Below, in pieces: positions 41,255 to 54,875 of a stretch of 64,000 bases of DNA; position 1 is the first letter of the stretch, and each line of letters opens with the position of its first letter. Source of the DNA: SIAQ01 sp964484265. Its GTDB lineage: Bacteria > Planctomycetota > Planctomycetia > Gemmatales > Gemmataceae. Under the pieces are notes generated by a model. That model searched no databases. It had not been told where the DNA came from and saw only the letters and a program-made list of their open reading frames with translations. The position numbers were made by a program, and so were the translations under genes. The stretch covers positions 163,301 to 227,300 of the forward strand of contig CAZAFH010000002.1 in assembly GCA_964484265.1 (NCBI GenBank), written 5' to 3'.

Positions 41255-43537
41255 TTACTTTCCGGCGTCCTTGCGAGCCGTAGTTTTGTATTCGATAGCT
41301 TCTTCGCGTTCCATTTTCCCTCGCAGACGCAAGACCAGGTTGTCGATCTGCGGTGCGAGGTTCTTCTTCATCTGAGGATCGCTGGCGATATGATAGAGGC
41401 GATACGCCGTCGTTTTGCCGTGGACGACGACCAGTTTCCATCCGGCATCTTCGACGGATTGTTCGCCGATGAGTTCAGGCCGTTCGTACTTTGCCTTGCC
41501 TTTGAGGGCTGCCCAGAAAGCCTCGTCGGCAGTTCGCAGATCGGATTTGTTGTCAATATCGCGTACGATGTTTTCCTTGGACATCGGCGCTGCGCCCTCA
41601 ACGACGGCGACCTTATCCTTTGGATTATTGGAGACGGCGACATTGGCAGCGACCATGGGCGGAGCGAGCGGCTTCTTCACGGTGATGGCGGTTCCCTGAA
41701 AATTGCGGATGATATTGTCGAGTATCGCGACCTTATTGCCCGTGCTGTTGACGAGATTGCGATAACCATCAACATCGTTGCCGACGATGGTGAGGTCGGC
41801 CTTGCCCCAGCCCCAGACGGCGGAGCCATTCTTGCCCGTGCCGACGAAACGATTCGCCCGAATCCGGCCGACGCCATCGATGATGACGCCGGCGACGCCG
41901 CCGCCCTTGATCGTGTTGCCGACGATAAGGGCGGACGAGCCTTCGCGGATGGCGATCATGGGCGGCATGCCTCCGGTGCGGACAAATTCGTTGTCGAGAA
42001 TATACGCCGCCGAACCGTGGCGGACGCCGACGGCAACGAGGCGGTTCTCGATGCACTGGTTGTGCATGAGCATGACGACGGCGCCATTGCGCACGCCGAT
42101 GCCCGCGAATTTGTTCTCCTTGGAGATGTTGCCTTCAATGATGCAGAACGCGCCATCGCGCGAACCGATGCCGGCCAATTCGTTCTTGTAACTTCGATTT
42201 CCCTTGATGATGGGCATGGCCCCTTCGCGCGAACCGATGCCGGCGAGCAGGTTTTCGTAGCAATCGTTATCGACGATGAGCGCCTTGGCGCCTAGCCGAG
42301 AGCCGATGCCAGCCATCTCGTTGCGGTAGCATTTGTTGGCGCGGATGACAGGTTCCGCGCCGTCGCGTGAGCCGATGCCGGCCATCTCGTTCTCGAAGCA
42401 TTCGTTGCCTTCGATTATGGGTCGAGCGAATTCACGCGAGCCGATGCCGGCCATCTTGTTCTTGTAGCATTTGTTGAAGCGGATCGTCGGCGCGGCGCCA
42501 AGGCGAGAGCCGATGCCCGCCATCATGTTCTCGTAGCACTCGTTGGCCTGGATGATCCCTCGGGCGCCGTCGCGGCTGCCGATGCCGGCCATCTTGTTCT
42601 TGAAGCAGCGATTGTTGCGAATAATGGGGGCGGCGCCGTCGCGATTGCCGATGCCGGCCATCTCGTTCTCATAGCAGTCGTTGTCCTCGATAATCGGATT
42701 GGTGCCTTCCATGCGGACGCCGATGCCGGCACGACGATTCTTGTAGCACTTGTTGCCTCGAACGATGGGGGTTGAGCCTTCGCGAATGCCGATGCCGGCG
42801 CGAACGTTATCGAACGATTCGTTATTGATGATGACGGCTTTCGACTTGCGATTACCGATGCCGCCGCGGAGATTGTTGAAACAGGTATTGGCTTCGATAG
42901 TAGGAGACGCACCGTTGGCGATGCCGATGCCTCCGCCCATGTTGCGATAGACGACGTTCTTGTAGATGTGCGACTTGTTGCCATCGCCCGTGACGCCGAT
43001 GCCTGCATGGCCATTGTCGCGGATAATGCAAAACCGGACGGTGGCGGTGACGCCAGGAATGCCAAGGGCGGGAAACTCTTTAAGGCCGACGGCGCCGCGC
43101 TCGTCCGCCAAGAGATCGCCAAACGTGGCGTAGTGGAGGTCGTATTCCTTCTGGTCAAATAGCCCGGCTTTCGTGACTGTGAAGCCATTCAGCACGGAAC
43201 CCGCGGCCATGATCACCGCCGGCCCTTTGGCTCCATCACCTGCGTGCTCGATGACGGTCGCCGCGGCGCGTTTGAGACCGCGCCAAGTTCCCGCAGGACC
43301 CTTGGGCACGTCTACCGAGGCGTCATCCCCAACGCTCTTGAGCGTGATTCGCTCCTTGAGCTTCACTTGTTCGCGATACGTTCCCGCTTCAACGAACACG
43401 ATGTCGCCCGGCTTGGCGACGTCGATCGCGGCCTGGATTGTCTTGAAATCTTTCGGAACGCGCAAATCCGCCGCGGACGCCTGGTAAGCGCAGGCCGACA
43501 TAACTAGTATTACGGCGAGACCGATTCGTTGCAGCAT
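41255..43537 (-). CDS. Exported right-handed beta-helix repeat protein
   Basis: A 760-residue exported protein with a signal peptide at 1-23 (MLQRIGLAVILVMSACAYQASA). Then a pectate-lyase/NosD-like start (LRVPKDFKTIQAAIDVAKPG). About 15 copies of a 23-residue unit, NxCYxNxMAGIGSRxGAxPII, cover roughly residues 200-560 and should stack as a regular right-handed beta-helix. The last ~100 residues are non-repetitive and polar. Repeats are 69 bp in DNA and very similar to each other, which suggests recent expansion. Likely surface or periplasmic; a catalytic role is not evident. ATG 43537 with GGAGATACCACC. Confidence 0.85.
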   Translation of the reverse strand: MLQRIGLAVILVMSACAYQASAADLRVPKDFKTIQAAIDVAKPGDIVFVEAGTYREQVKLKERITLKSVGDDASVDVPKGPAGTWRGLKRAAATVIEHAGDGAKGPAVIMAAGSVLNGFTVTKAGLFDQKEYDLHYATFGDLLADERGAVGLKEFPALGIPGVTATVRFCIIRDNGHAGIGVTGDGNKSHIYKNVVYRNMGGGIGIANGASPTIEANTCFNNLRGGIGNRKSKAVIINNESFDNVRAGIGIREGSTPIVRGNKCYKNRRAGIGVRMEGTNPIIEDNDCYENEMAGIGNRDGAAPIIRNNRCFKNKMAGIGSRDGARGIIQANECYENMMAGIGSRLGAAPTIRFNKCYKNKMAGIGSREFARPIIEGNECFENEMAGIGSRDGAEPVIRANKCYRNEMAGIGSRLGAKALIVDNDCYENLLAGIGSREGAMPIIKGNRSYKNELAGIGSRDGAFCIIEGNISKENKFAGIGVRNGAVVMLMHNQCIENRLVAVGVRHGSAAYILDNEFVRTGGMPPMIAIREGSSALIVGNTIKGGGVAGVIIDGVGRIRANRFVGTGKNGSAVWGWGKADLTIVGNDVDGYRNLVNSTGNKVAILDNIIRNFQGTAITVKKPLAPPMVAANVAVSNNPKDKVAVVEGAAPMSKENIVRDIDNKSDLRTADEAFWAALKGKAKYERPELIGEQSVEDAGWKLVVVHGKTTAYRLYHIASDPQMKKNLAPQIDNLVLRLRGKMEREEAIEYKTTARKDAGK

Positions 43538-43640
43538 GGTGGTATCTCCGAAGTAGACGACCGGCACGCGAGACACAATGATTAACTATTTAACTATCCG
43601 ACAATATCCGTGTCAAACAAATTCCAGAAATCGCGGCGAT

Positions 43641-44117
43641 TTAGCGATGAGCCGCGGTCATTTTGTTGAGAAGCGTGGCCATTTCCTCACGCTCGGCAAC
43701 AGTCAATCCCTTCATCACGTGGTCCATCTGTTTCTGGTGAACGGTCCAAATTCGCTTGAGTAATTTCTTCCCCGAAGCACTGACGCGGACAAACTTCTCG
43801 CGTCGATCATCGGGGTTGCCGTCACGCTCGATTAGACCCTTGCGTTCCATTCGATTGAGCAAGATCGTCACGTTGGGAAACGACACATAGAGTTCGCGTG
43901 CCAGCTGCCGTTGCGTGGGAAGGTCTTCACGAAAGCGGTGAGCGATGCATAGTACCTGAAATTGCGGCGGGGTAATGTCAAACTGATCGAAATAAGGTTC
44001 CATGAGGCGCTGCAACGTCCCGTAGGCTCGCAGCACGGCGACCATCGCCTCGCGTGATGCTGACATGGGAAATCCGTCGTCGAGGTTCAAGGCGACGGAA
44101 TCTTTGCTGTTCGGCAT
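43641..44117 (-). CDS. MarR-family transcription regulator
   Basis: A 158-residue MarR regulator with a winged helix-turn-helix (residues about 60-120: PTQRQLARELYVSFPNVTIL, then NRMERKGLIERDGNPDDRR, the wing) and dimerising terminal helices. It sits between an SGNH hydrolase gene and the beta-helix gene, 103 bases upstream of the latter on the same strand, and may control these neighbours. ATG 44117 is chosen; ATG 44066 would remove a short polar leader. Confidence 0.9.
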   Translation of the reverse strand: MPNSKDSVALNLDDGFPMSASREAMVAVLRAYGTLQRLMEPYFDQFDITPPQFQVLCIAHRFREDLPTQRQLARELYVSFPNVTILLNRMERKGLIERDGNPDDRREKFVRVSASGKKLLKRIWTVHQKQMDHVMKGLTVAEREEMATLLNKMTAAHR

Positions 44118-44186
44118 GGCGCTGTCCAACAAGGCTCTGAAGGAGGATCGAGAATCAGAACAACGAAAGCGGACAGACGAAATCAA

Positions 44187-44915
44187 TTATCTTCGCTGCA
44201 CGGTCTTCCACGCGATCGCTTGCAACGGTCGGGCTTTTTCGTCTGTTAGCTTACCGATGCTGCCAGGCAACCCCTCGGGGCTCTTGCCGAATATCGTCCC
44301 ATAGAACACGCACGCCGCCAAGTAGGTTCCTGCCGCCGTGGGATGTTTCTTGTCGCTGGTGTGCAGCACGAGCGATTTGTCGGCTATCAAGGCGTTCTCC
44401 CACGCGATGCCGGCGGGTGCGATCTTGCACTTCAGTGCGCCGGCCAAATCGAGATACGCCTTGCTTATCACGACCTGATCCTGGGGTTTGTGCTGAAGCG
44501 CCCAGGTCATGTAAAGGATGGTCTGCGCTCCTTGCTTTTGAATCTCCGCGTCGAATTTCTTGCCAAATTCAAACATCGCCTCGCGTTTGGTCAACGGCGA
44601 CTGGCTGTTATCTTGAAGCACCACGTAATCCCATTTACGAGACCGAATCTTCGCCACGGCCTTGCCGTCTTTCCAGTGCTTCTCGAAAGTGCATCCGCCC
44701 GGCGTTTCGCGTTCATGGCGAATGATCGCCTGCTTCCCTGCCTTGGCCAATTCAGCAACCATCTTTGGCAAGTCGTTGCCATAGGTCAGGCTGTTTCCGA
44801 TGAACAGGACATGAATCTCGCCCTTCCCGCGCGCGTTCTGCGATTGGCCAACAGGAAGCATTATCCCAAACAGCGAAAACGCTGCGAGAATGGAAATCAG
44901 AATGCGGTTCTTCAT
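44187..44915 (-). CDS. Exported SGNH/GDSL-type hydrolase
   Basis: A 242-residue exported esterase-like protein. Signal peptide at 1-26, then block I FIGNSLTYGNDLP with the nucleophile Ser, VVLQDNSQSP as block III region, and KKHPTAAGTYL with the catalytic His near the C-terminus. Probably a carbohydrate or lipid esterase. It lies 62 bases after the ABC permease gene on the same strand. ATG 44915 begins the signal peptide; the longer upstream frame is rejected. Confidence 0.85.
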   Translation of the reverse strand: MKNRILISILAAFSLFGIMLPVGQSQNARGKGEIHVLFIGNSLTYGNDLPKMVAELAKAGKQAIIRHERETPGGCTFEKHWKDGKAVAKIRSRKWDYVVLQDNSQSPLTKREAMFEFGKKFDAEIQKQGAQTILYMTWALQHKPQDQVVISKAYLDLAGALKCKIAPAGIAWENALIADKSLVLHTSDKKHPTAAGTYLAACVFYGTIFGKSPEGLPGSIGKLTDEKARPLQAIAWKTVQRR

Positions 44916-44977
44916 CGAAAGAGCCTCGTGAGTGATAGCTGGTACGCGGTTCATAGCGCATTGTATGCGATGTGCAT

Positions 44978-46636
44978 CTACCCCTCGGAACAAAACCGCC
45001 GCCAGCCTATGATTGTCAGCAGCACGCCCGCGAGCAAATAGATCGTTTGCGGCCAAAGCGTCTTGGCCATTTGTTGAACGTCGTTCGACCACCAGCATTC
45101 GGCAAGCGCGAAAAGCGACGTCAGCGGGTGAAACGCCAGCCAATCACCGGCTTCAATACCGGCAATCGAGGGGATCGCAATCGGCACCGTCAGCAATGTC
45201 AACGACACGACGATCTGCGTCACATACGCCTGCACCGAAGTCCGGCATACTACCGAAAGATAAAACCCGACGGCCGCGAAAAAGAATGTTTGCACGAGCA
45301 CGGCAATGACAAACCCAAGTGCCGCGAGTAGGTTGAAAGGAGCGAAGAACCAGAGCAACACCCAGGCGAATCCGACGACCGCCATGCGAGGCCATTCGCC
45401 GATCAGTATGCCCTGCAGCTTCGCGATCAGTATCTCACTGCGCGAGCACGGCAACAGCAGCAGCGCGTCGAGCGTTTGCCCTTCGCGCTCACGGACGATG
45501 CAGCCCGCCAGACGAAACGACAGGTACGATCCCGCCATGACGAGACCGATGATCACCATGACCAGCAGCATGAGAAATCCGCTGCGATAGTACTCCTGTG
45601 CCGCCGGATCTCGGCCGATCTTCACCGCGGAATATCCCGCGAAGGCGTAGGTAACCGTGAACACCAGCGCGGCCAGGAAAAGCGCCGGCAACAAGGACGC
45701 CATCGCATCTCGGCCGAGTTGCTCCTTCCAAACCAGCGCGTTGTCGCCGATCTCCGGTTTGGGCAGTCTCCGTTCGTAACGCTCGATCGGCTCCAGCGGT
45801 TCCGGTTCGTGGAACGTCGGCATATCGGTCCGAAGCAGTTCCAGGAATCGCCCATTGCGCATTTGAAAAAAAATCAGACCGGCTACATAGAAACCGCCCG
45901 ATATGCCAACGAGGTTGAGAACCTCCGCCGGCGTCTCGGGCATCAGACTTCCCCCGCAGGAAATCACGATGAACGGAAAGAAGCCGAACACCGCATGCAT
46001 GAAAGCCATGGCCGCGTAAATGCGGCCAATAGCGTGCATCGGCCAATCCGAACGCAGGGCGATGTGAAATGAGAGCGCGCAGATCCCCAACATGGCCGCA
46101 CCGACGGTGACGACGCTTTGAGCGACGAGCAGCAGATCGACGCCGCCAAAAATCTGCACGAGCGCGATCAACGGCATGCCCGCGAGCAGCACGCCGCTCA
46201 CGTTGATCCAGCACGCCCATAGCTTGGCGTTCATGATCTGCGGACCATTCACCGGCGTCACTAAGAGCAGTTCCAGCGATCCATTCCTGCGATCCGCATG
46301 CAGCGACGACACGGCATAGATCGGCATCAGCACCAGCGCCGCCAGCCATTGCGTAACGAGGATCGTCACGGTGAAATTCGTCGCAAGCCGAGAGCGGAAA
46401 TTCAGCGAATCATCCAGCGGCCTAATCGCGACCGGCGCGGCCCCTCGCAGGAAGATCTTCACATTTCTCGGATCCTCGCGGCTGGTCGCATAGTACGGAA
46501 TGAGCAAAATCAGAAAGAGCGCACCGATATACAGCACGCGCATCAGCGTGCAACGGCCTCGCCGCGCTTCGCGAATGATATCGAACCAGAGATTCGGAGC
46601 GCCGCCGGTCTCGGCAGCGTCGGGCTTGGCGTCCAT
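44978..46636 (-). CDS. ABC-2 type transporter permease
   Basis: A 552-residue membrane protein with about 12 hydrophobic segments in two similar halves. Each half has an ABC-2 permease pattern: (R/E)R(R/E)xGxLExLLxxPV (RRNGSLELLLVTPVNG) and REREGQTLDALLLLPCSRSE. The protein is thus an internally duplicated permease. No ATPase gene is beside it in the window, so its ATP-binding partner must be encoded elsewhere. The substrate is unknown. ATG 46636; the gene is divergent from fbaB. Confidence 0.85.
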   Translation of the reverse strand: MDAKPDAAETGGAPNLWFDIIREARRGRCTLMRVLYIGALFLILLIPYYATSREDPRNVKIFLRGAAPVAIRPLDDSLNFRSRLATNFTVTILVTQWLAALVLMPIYAVSSLHADRRNGSLELLLVTPVNGPQIMNAKLWACWINVSGVLLAGMPLIALVQIFGGVDLLLVAQSVVTVGAAMLGICALSFHIALRSDWPMHAIGRIYAAMAFMHAVFGFFPFIVISCGGSLMPETPAEVLNLVGISGGFYVAGLIFFQMRNGRFLELLRTDMPTFHEPEPLEPIERYERRLPKPEIGDNALVWKEQLGRDAMASLLPALFLAALVFTVTYAFAGYSAVKIGRDPAAQEYYRSGFLMLLVMVIIGLVMAGSYLSFRLAGCIVREREGQTLDALLLLPCSRSEILIAKLQGILIGEWPRMAVVGFAWVLLWFFAPFNLLAALGFVIAVLVQTFFFAAVGFYLSVVCRTSVQAYVTQIVVSLTLLTVPIAIPSIAGIEAGDWLAFHPLTSLFALAECWWSNDVQQMAKTLWPQTIYLLAGVLLTIIGWRRFCSEG

Positions 46637-46676
46637 GATCGTATTGTATTTCGCGAGGCAGGGGCGTACCACCATT

Positions 46677-46756
46677 GCGAGCCGGGGACGGCAGCGACCG
46701 GAGTGAGCTCACGTAAAACGCACATTCTCTCCAGTCGCTGACGCTCCTGGCTCGCC
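46677..46756. repeat. REP-like imperfect palindrome (family A)
   Basis: GCGAGCCGGGGACGGCAGCG on the left and a matching CGCTGACGCTCCTGGCTCGC on the right can fold into a ~27-base stem with about six mismatches. The same half-sequence recurs at 51175-51228 inside ileS, so it is a dispersed repeat. Confidence 0.6.
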
Positions 46757-46824
46757 AAGAGGGAAAAGGAAAGTAGAATCCCTATAATCTTCAAAAGTCA
46801 ACAACTTTCTTGAGGATTCTTTCG

Positions 46825-47895
46825 ATGAACATTCAGGACATTCAAAAACTCCTCGGCGCGGATGCCGAATCTCTCCTTTCCCACAAACCGAAAATCGCGA
46901 AGGAACGGCTGCATGTGCCCGGGCCTGACTTTGTCGATCGCGTCTGGCTCAACTCGGACCGCTCGCCGAACGTCTTGCGAAACATGCAAACGCTGTTCAA
47001 CACCGGCCGACTTGGTGGATCGGGATACGTTTCGATTCTGCCCGTCGATCAAGGCATCGAGCATTCCGCCGGCGCCAGTTTCGCCCCGAACCCGGATTAT
47101 TTCGATCCGGAAAATATCGTCAAGCTCGGCATCGAAGGCGGATGCAACGGCGTCGCCTCGACCCTCGGCGTGCTCGGCGCCGTGTCGCGGAAATACGCTC
47201 ACAAGATTCCGTTCATTCTCAAGATCAACCACAACGAGTTTCTGTCGTATCCCAATAGCTTTGACCAAATCCTTTTCGCGAGCGTCAAGCAAGCGTTCGA
47301 CATGGGCGCCGTCGGCGTTGGCGCGACGGTCTACTTCGGCTCGCCCGAGTCGAAGCGGCAGATCGTCGAAATCTCCCACTGCTTCCAACAAGCGCACGAA
47401 CTCGGCATGTTCACCATTCTCTGGTGTTATCTCCGCAATAACGCGTTCAAGACGAAGGAGAAAGACTACCACGTCTCCGCCGATCTTTCCGGCCAGGCCA
47501 ATCACCTTGGCGTGACTATCGCGGCGGACATCATCAAGCAGAAGCTGCCGATGAACAACGGCGGCTACAAAGCCATCGCGTCGAAGGAGAACCCGTACGG
47601 CAAGACGAGCGACAAGGTCTACACCGAACTCTGCTCCGATCATCCGATCGACCTGACGAGGTACCAAGTCGCCAACTGCTACATGGGCCGCGCGGGATTG
47701 ATTAATAGCGGCGGCGAATCGAAAGGCGCCGGCGACCTGGCCGAGGCGGTGCATACGGCGGTCGTCAACAAACGCGCCGGCGGCATGGGCCTGATCTCGG
47801 GCCGCAAGGCGTTCCAGAAACCGCTCAAGGAAGGCGCGGCACTCTTGCACGCGATTCAGGATGTGTATCTGTCGAAAGATGTGACGGTGGCCTAG
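46825..47895 (+). CDS. fbaB: Class I fructose-bisphosphate aldolase (FbaB type)
   Basis: A 356-residue archaeal-type class I aldolase (FbaB/DhnA family), which cleaves fructose 1,6-bisphosphate by a Schiff base. It contains SILPVDQGIEHSAGASFAPN, a central KINHNEFL segment with the likely Schiff-base lysine region, and GAVGVGATVYFG and YHVSADLSGQANHLG further on. Length fits the FbaB group. GAGGAT upstream supports ATG 46825. It stands alone, divergent from the ABC permease, and ends 12 bases before a large palindrome. Confidence 0.92.
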   Translation: MNIQDIQKLLGADAESLLSHKPKIAKERLHVPGPDFVDRVWLNSDRSPNVLRNMQTLFNTGRLGGSGYVSILPVDQGIEHSAGASFAPNPDYFDPENIVKLGIEGGCNGVASTLGVLGAVSRKYAHKIPFILKINHNEFLSYPNSFDQILFASVKQAFDMGAVGVGATVYFGSPESKRQIVEISHCFQQAHELGMFTILWCYLRNNAFKTKEKDYHVSADLSGQANHLGVTIAADIIKQKLPMNNGGYKAIASKENPYGKTSDKVYTELCSDHPIDLTRYQVANCYMGRAGLINSGGESKGAGDLAEAVHTAVVNKRAGGMGLISGRKAFQKPLKEGAALLHAIQDVYLSKDVTVA

Positions 47896-47907
47896 GCGAT
47901 CATTGCT

Positions 47908-47999
47908 TAGCCGCTCGCCGTTGGCGAGCGCGGATTTGGTGTCATGCCATTCGTTCATCGCAATACGCCAAATCCGCGCTCGCCGAAGGCGAGCGGCTA
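47908..47999. repeat. Large REP-like palindrome (family B), probable terminator
   Basis: Arms 47908-47939 and 47968-47999 are 32 bases each, with only two or three mismatches (TAGCCGCTCGCC...GCGGATTTGG). It fills the gap between the convergent stops of fbaB and the DUF1559 gene, so it should act as a bidirectional terminator. Each arm holds its own smaller hairpin, CGCTCGCC/GGCGAGCG. Confidence 0.75.
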
Positions 48000-48012
48000 G
48001 ACCTCTTGTTGG

Positions 48013-49896
48013 TTATGGCAACGTTACGTTCTCGCCGCCGTTGCGTGTGATTAACGCGCGGATGTCATTCTCTGGCGTGCCGGCGCGAATGAAGCGCACC
48101 GTGCCATCTCCAAATGCAGCGAGGAAGCCATCTGGCGACGTGCCGAACTTCGGCAGCGGACCATTCGGGTTGAACGGCAGATCGTCGGGCCGAGTCCAGA
48201 CCGTGCCTTCCGCAGCCTCAACTGCCATGATTGTGTTTGACGTGCCGTCCGTCACGCCCACCAGGGTGATGCGCTGGTTCGGCTCGAACATCGTTTGCGG
48301 ACCGACGAGCACGCGGTAATGCGTCATCCCGTCTTTGTTCTCCGTGCCGGGCACGATGTAAATATTCGGCATCTGCGAGATCAGCCTCTTGTTGGTCGGA
48401 TGGTCCCACGGCTGCGTAAGGTCAAATTGCTGGAAAAGCGGTTGCTGATCGATGTACGGCAAAATCGCGACGCGCCAGCTGAGCAGCGGCTTGCCGGTTG
48501 GGTCGTTGATGTTCGAAAGGCCCGCGGGAGGCAGCCGCTTGTTCGCGTCGTGGTAGCCGTGCATCGCCAGGGCGATCTGCTTGAGGTTGTTCATGCTCTG
48601 GGTGCGGTCCGCGCGAGAACGCATGGAGACGACGATCTCGTTACTGAATTTCCTCATCAGTGCTGGGCTGATTTCCAACTGCAAGCTGGCCTGCACGAGG
48701 TTGTCCTTGCGTTCGATCTTGGCGTTGTCAAGCGCCTTGGCAGCGGCTCTCTGCAGATCGAGAACCCAGCCGCCAGCCTCGCCGCCAGCGCCGCCCATTT
48801 CGAGGCCGAGTTGTCCGAGCGTGCGAAGCGTCTTCAAGGCCTGATACGCGCTGGACGCAGCAACCGAATTGGCCGCGTCGAACTGCAGCGTCACGGCCAG
48901 GCCCTTGTCGAGATCGATGGCGGCGGCGGAGCGTGTCGCCAACAGCGGCGAAACGAGGGCCAACACCTTCGCGTCGGGGCCGCCGTAGTAGGGCGAACTC
49001 ATCATTTGCCGCACTTCCGCCGGGATCTGCCCGCCGCTGGCGATGAGATGCTTCCCCGCAGCGAGAGCGAGCGCGGTCTTCAAGCCATCGGTCTTCGGCT
49101 GCGGATCGCGGGCCATGAGATCGTTGAACCGCGTGAGCTGAAAGCCCATACCGACGGCAACACAGCGATCGCTCAAAAACTGCACCGACGGGCCGCCATC
49201 AAACGGCGAACCGGATCGGAAGCCAGGCCGAGGCTGAAGGAACAGCTTCCGCAGAATTGCCTTGCGGTCGAAATCCTTCGTCGCGGAAACGATCACGATC
49301 GGCTGAAACGCCATCGGGCCCATGAACAAATCCGGCCCATCGAATTCATCGTGAAACTGCATGCCCTCCGCGCTCGTGAAATACGTGCCGTCAGCCAGGC
49401 GGTCGTTGCTGGATTTCTTCTCCTCGACTTTTTTCGGTTCAAATTTGGGTTCGGGCAACTTCTCTTTGAAAATCTCAATCTTGCCTTCAAATTTCTCGGG
49501 CGGAAACGCCGGTTTCATGTCGTTGAATGGCCGCATTTCTCTTTTTTCGTAGTATCGCCGGGGCGTCGGGCCATCGAGCCACGGATTGTTGCCTCGCTGG
49601 TTGAAAATCCCCTTGGGCAACGGCAGCATGACGAGCGTGACGGTTTCGATGTCCGCTGGCGTCATGCCGATCATCATCTGGAGTTCCTTCAACCCCTTGG
49701 CGGCGTCGCGATCTTTGCTAATCATTTCGAGCACGTTGGAACCGACGGGCAACTTCAGAAAATCGCCCACGCGGACGTGAACGAATCCCATTGCGTCGGG
49801 CGGCACGTGGCGAAGGCCGTCTGGCAGTGGTTGGGCCGACGCGAAACTCGCCGACAGTGCAACACCCAGGAGAACGCAGGATAAGCGATGGCGCAT
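48013..49896 (-). CDS. DUF1559-containing exported protein
   Basis: A 627-residue exported protein. Signal peptide 1-22 (ALSASFASA), then ~420 residues of unknown fold with a Lys/Glu-rich stretch (EIFKEKLPEPKFEPKKVEEK), then a DUF1559 domain at about 440-620: NNLKQIALAMHGYHDAN and RLPPAGL, then LSWRVAILPYIDQQPLF, and VTDGTSNTIMAVE. DUF1559 proteins are greatly expanded in planctomycetes and usually have a pilin-like N-terminal helix; here that is replaced by a long N-terminal region. ATG 49896 with GGAGAT. Confidence 0.88.
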   Translation of the reverse strand: MRHRLSCVLLGVALSASFASAQPLPDGLRHVPPDAMGFVHVRVGDFLKLPVGSNVLEMISKDRDAAKGLKELQMMIGMTPADIETVTLVMLPLPKGIFNQRGNNPWLDGPTPRRYYEKREMRPFNDMKPAFPPEKFEGKIEIFKEKLPEPKFEPKKVEEKKSSNDRLADGTYFTSAEGMQFHDEFDGPDLFMGPMAFQPIVIVSATKDFDRKAILRKLFLQPRPGFRSGSPFDGGPSVQFLSDRCVAVGMGFQLTRFNDLMARDPQPKTDGLKTALALAAGKHLIASGGQIPAEVRQMMSSPYYGGPDAKVLALVSPLLATRSAAAIDLDKGLAVTLQFDAANSVAASSAYQALKTLRTLGQLGLEMGGAGGEAGGWVLDLQRAAAKALDNAKIERKDNLVQASLQLEISPALMRKFSNEIVVSMRSRADRTQSMNNLKQIALAMHGYHDANKRLPPAGLSNINDPTGKPLLSWRVAILPYIDQQPLFQQFDLTQPWDHPTNKRLISQMPNIYIVPGTENKDGMTHYRVLVGPQTMFEPNQRITLVGVTDGTSNTIMAVEAAEGTVWTRPDDLPFNPNGPLPKFGTSPDGFLAAFGDGTVRFIRAGTPENDIRALITRNGGENVTLP

Positions 49897-49999
49897 GCGA
49901 AAATCTCCGATTGAGAAATGATTGTTTGAGTTTATCAAACCGTTTCGCCGCCGAATCGGCAACGAGATTCTTCAGAATTCGCGAAAGATAACTCCATCT

Positions 50000-50188
50000 T
50001 CATCTTGCCGCCGATTGAGGTGTCTTTAGCGTATCGATAGGTTGAAACTTGCGCAGAAATCGCCAGACCTGCCAGAGTTGTTCCAGCTCGCGCAATCGCC
50101 GATCGATGGCGGCAGGCGACATATCGACGACGATTGCACGCTTTGTCGTGCTATCATGCACCGGATCTGTTTTGGAGCGTTGCATCAT
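50000..50188 (-). CDS. Small hypothetical protein
   Basis: A 62-residue basic protein. The core MSPAAIDRRLRELEQLWQVW is helical and amphipathic. No good ribosome binding site is seen for ATG 50188; ATG 50119 would begin at this core. Its residues look selected rather than random, but evidence is modest. Confidence 0.45.
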   Translation of the reverse strand: MMQRSKTDPVHDSTTKRAIVVDMSPAAIDRRLRELEQLWQVWRFLRKFQPIDTLKTPQSAAR

Positions 50189-50228
50189 TGATGTCGAATC
50201 CCAAGGATTTGGCCGCGATTACCGTAGC

Positions 50229-50319
50229 CATCACGCTCCGCGTGATGGATTTACATTAAACGCGCAAGATGCAACGTGAACCTGGTGGAGTTTCACTTAC
50301 CTTCACGCGGAGCGTGATG
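50229..50319. repeat. Short palindrome pair (family C)
   Basis: CATCACGCTCCGCGTGATG (50229-50247) is itself a hairpin, and its inverse complement recurs as TTCACGCGGAGCGTGATG around 50302-50319. The unit thus folds as two small hairpins or one large one. It lies downstream of ileS and upstream of the small gene at 50188. Confidence 0.6.
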
Positions 50320-50357
50320 CCTTCGATGAGGCATAGGCAATTCACCCTGTTTGCATT

Positions 50358-54080
<3,723 letters not shown>

Positions 54081-54238
54081 CGTGCATCCTCGCTGGCAAA
54101 ATACAGTTCGGCTCTCGTATCGGGTTAGATTACTTCCCTGCGAGCACATCGGCAAAGAACGGCGGCGATTTCCCGCTGCCGCTTGCTTCAAGCAACCGCG
54201 AGACCCATAATAACCACCAACCGCAAAGGAGAAAGCCG

Positions 54239-54637
54239 ATGGGTTGGCGTGACGATAGCCTAGACGACATTGACATCCGCATACCAGGTTCGCGCAATCA
54301 ACCGCACACAGGCCCCTACAAGCAATCCGGAATCGGCATCACGTCGCTAATCATTTCCATCGTTGTCGGCATCGTAATGTTCGTCACTATCGTCAGCGTG
54401 ACTATCATGGTGGCCGAGCAAAACCAACCGATGCAGGAAAACGATCCACGGGCGATCACGCTCGGCTTTCTCATCATCGGCGGAATCGGAATTTCACTGG
54501 TCGGCTTCATCCTCGGTATTCTGGGCACGATGCAGCCGAACACTAGCCCCATCTGCGCCATTCTTGGCATAATTTTCAACGGCCTCATTCTGCTTGGCGT
54601 CGGCGGGTTGATGTGTTTCGGCATAGCTGTCGGGTAA
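54239..54637 (+). CDS. Small membrane protein (three TM)
   Basis: A 132-residue protein with a polar N-terminus (DDSLDDIDIRIPGSRNQ) and three membrane helices at about 33-58, 75-95 and 103-130. The pattern (a G-rich I-L-G-I-L-G turn between helices) resembles small DUF4190-like membrane proteins. AAAGGAGA before ATG 54239. Divergent from ileS; function unknown. Confidence 0.7.
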   Translation: MGWRDDSLDDIDIRIPGSRNQPHTGPYKQSGIGITSLIISIVVGIVMFVTIVSVTIMVAEQNQPMQENDPRAITLGFLIIGGIGISLVGFILGILGTMQPNTSPICAILGIIFNGLILLGVGGLMCFGIAVG

Positions 54638-54875
54638 TACACCTGGCGAGCCTGGCCGCGTAAGCTGCAGGTTGAACGGACGATTGCAGATTCAACCCGC
54701 CGCATTCACGGCTGGGCTCGCCCACCTCCCAGATTGCCTCGTTTGCTTTTTCGGACGAGATGAATGGGAGGACTTTACCAGCTTTGCCAATTTTTTTTCC
54801 TGCTTCAACAGCAACGTCCTTTTTCGCCGATGAAAGAATCGGAGATGAGCAAGCCCGGCGAAAGAGGGTGACGGG

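Noticed and set aside
41390..42295. Long plus-strand frame opposite the beta-helix gene
   Set aside because: It is the mirror of the regular repeat coding on the minus strand, with no signal peptide or start signal.
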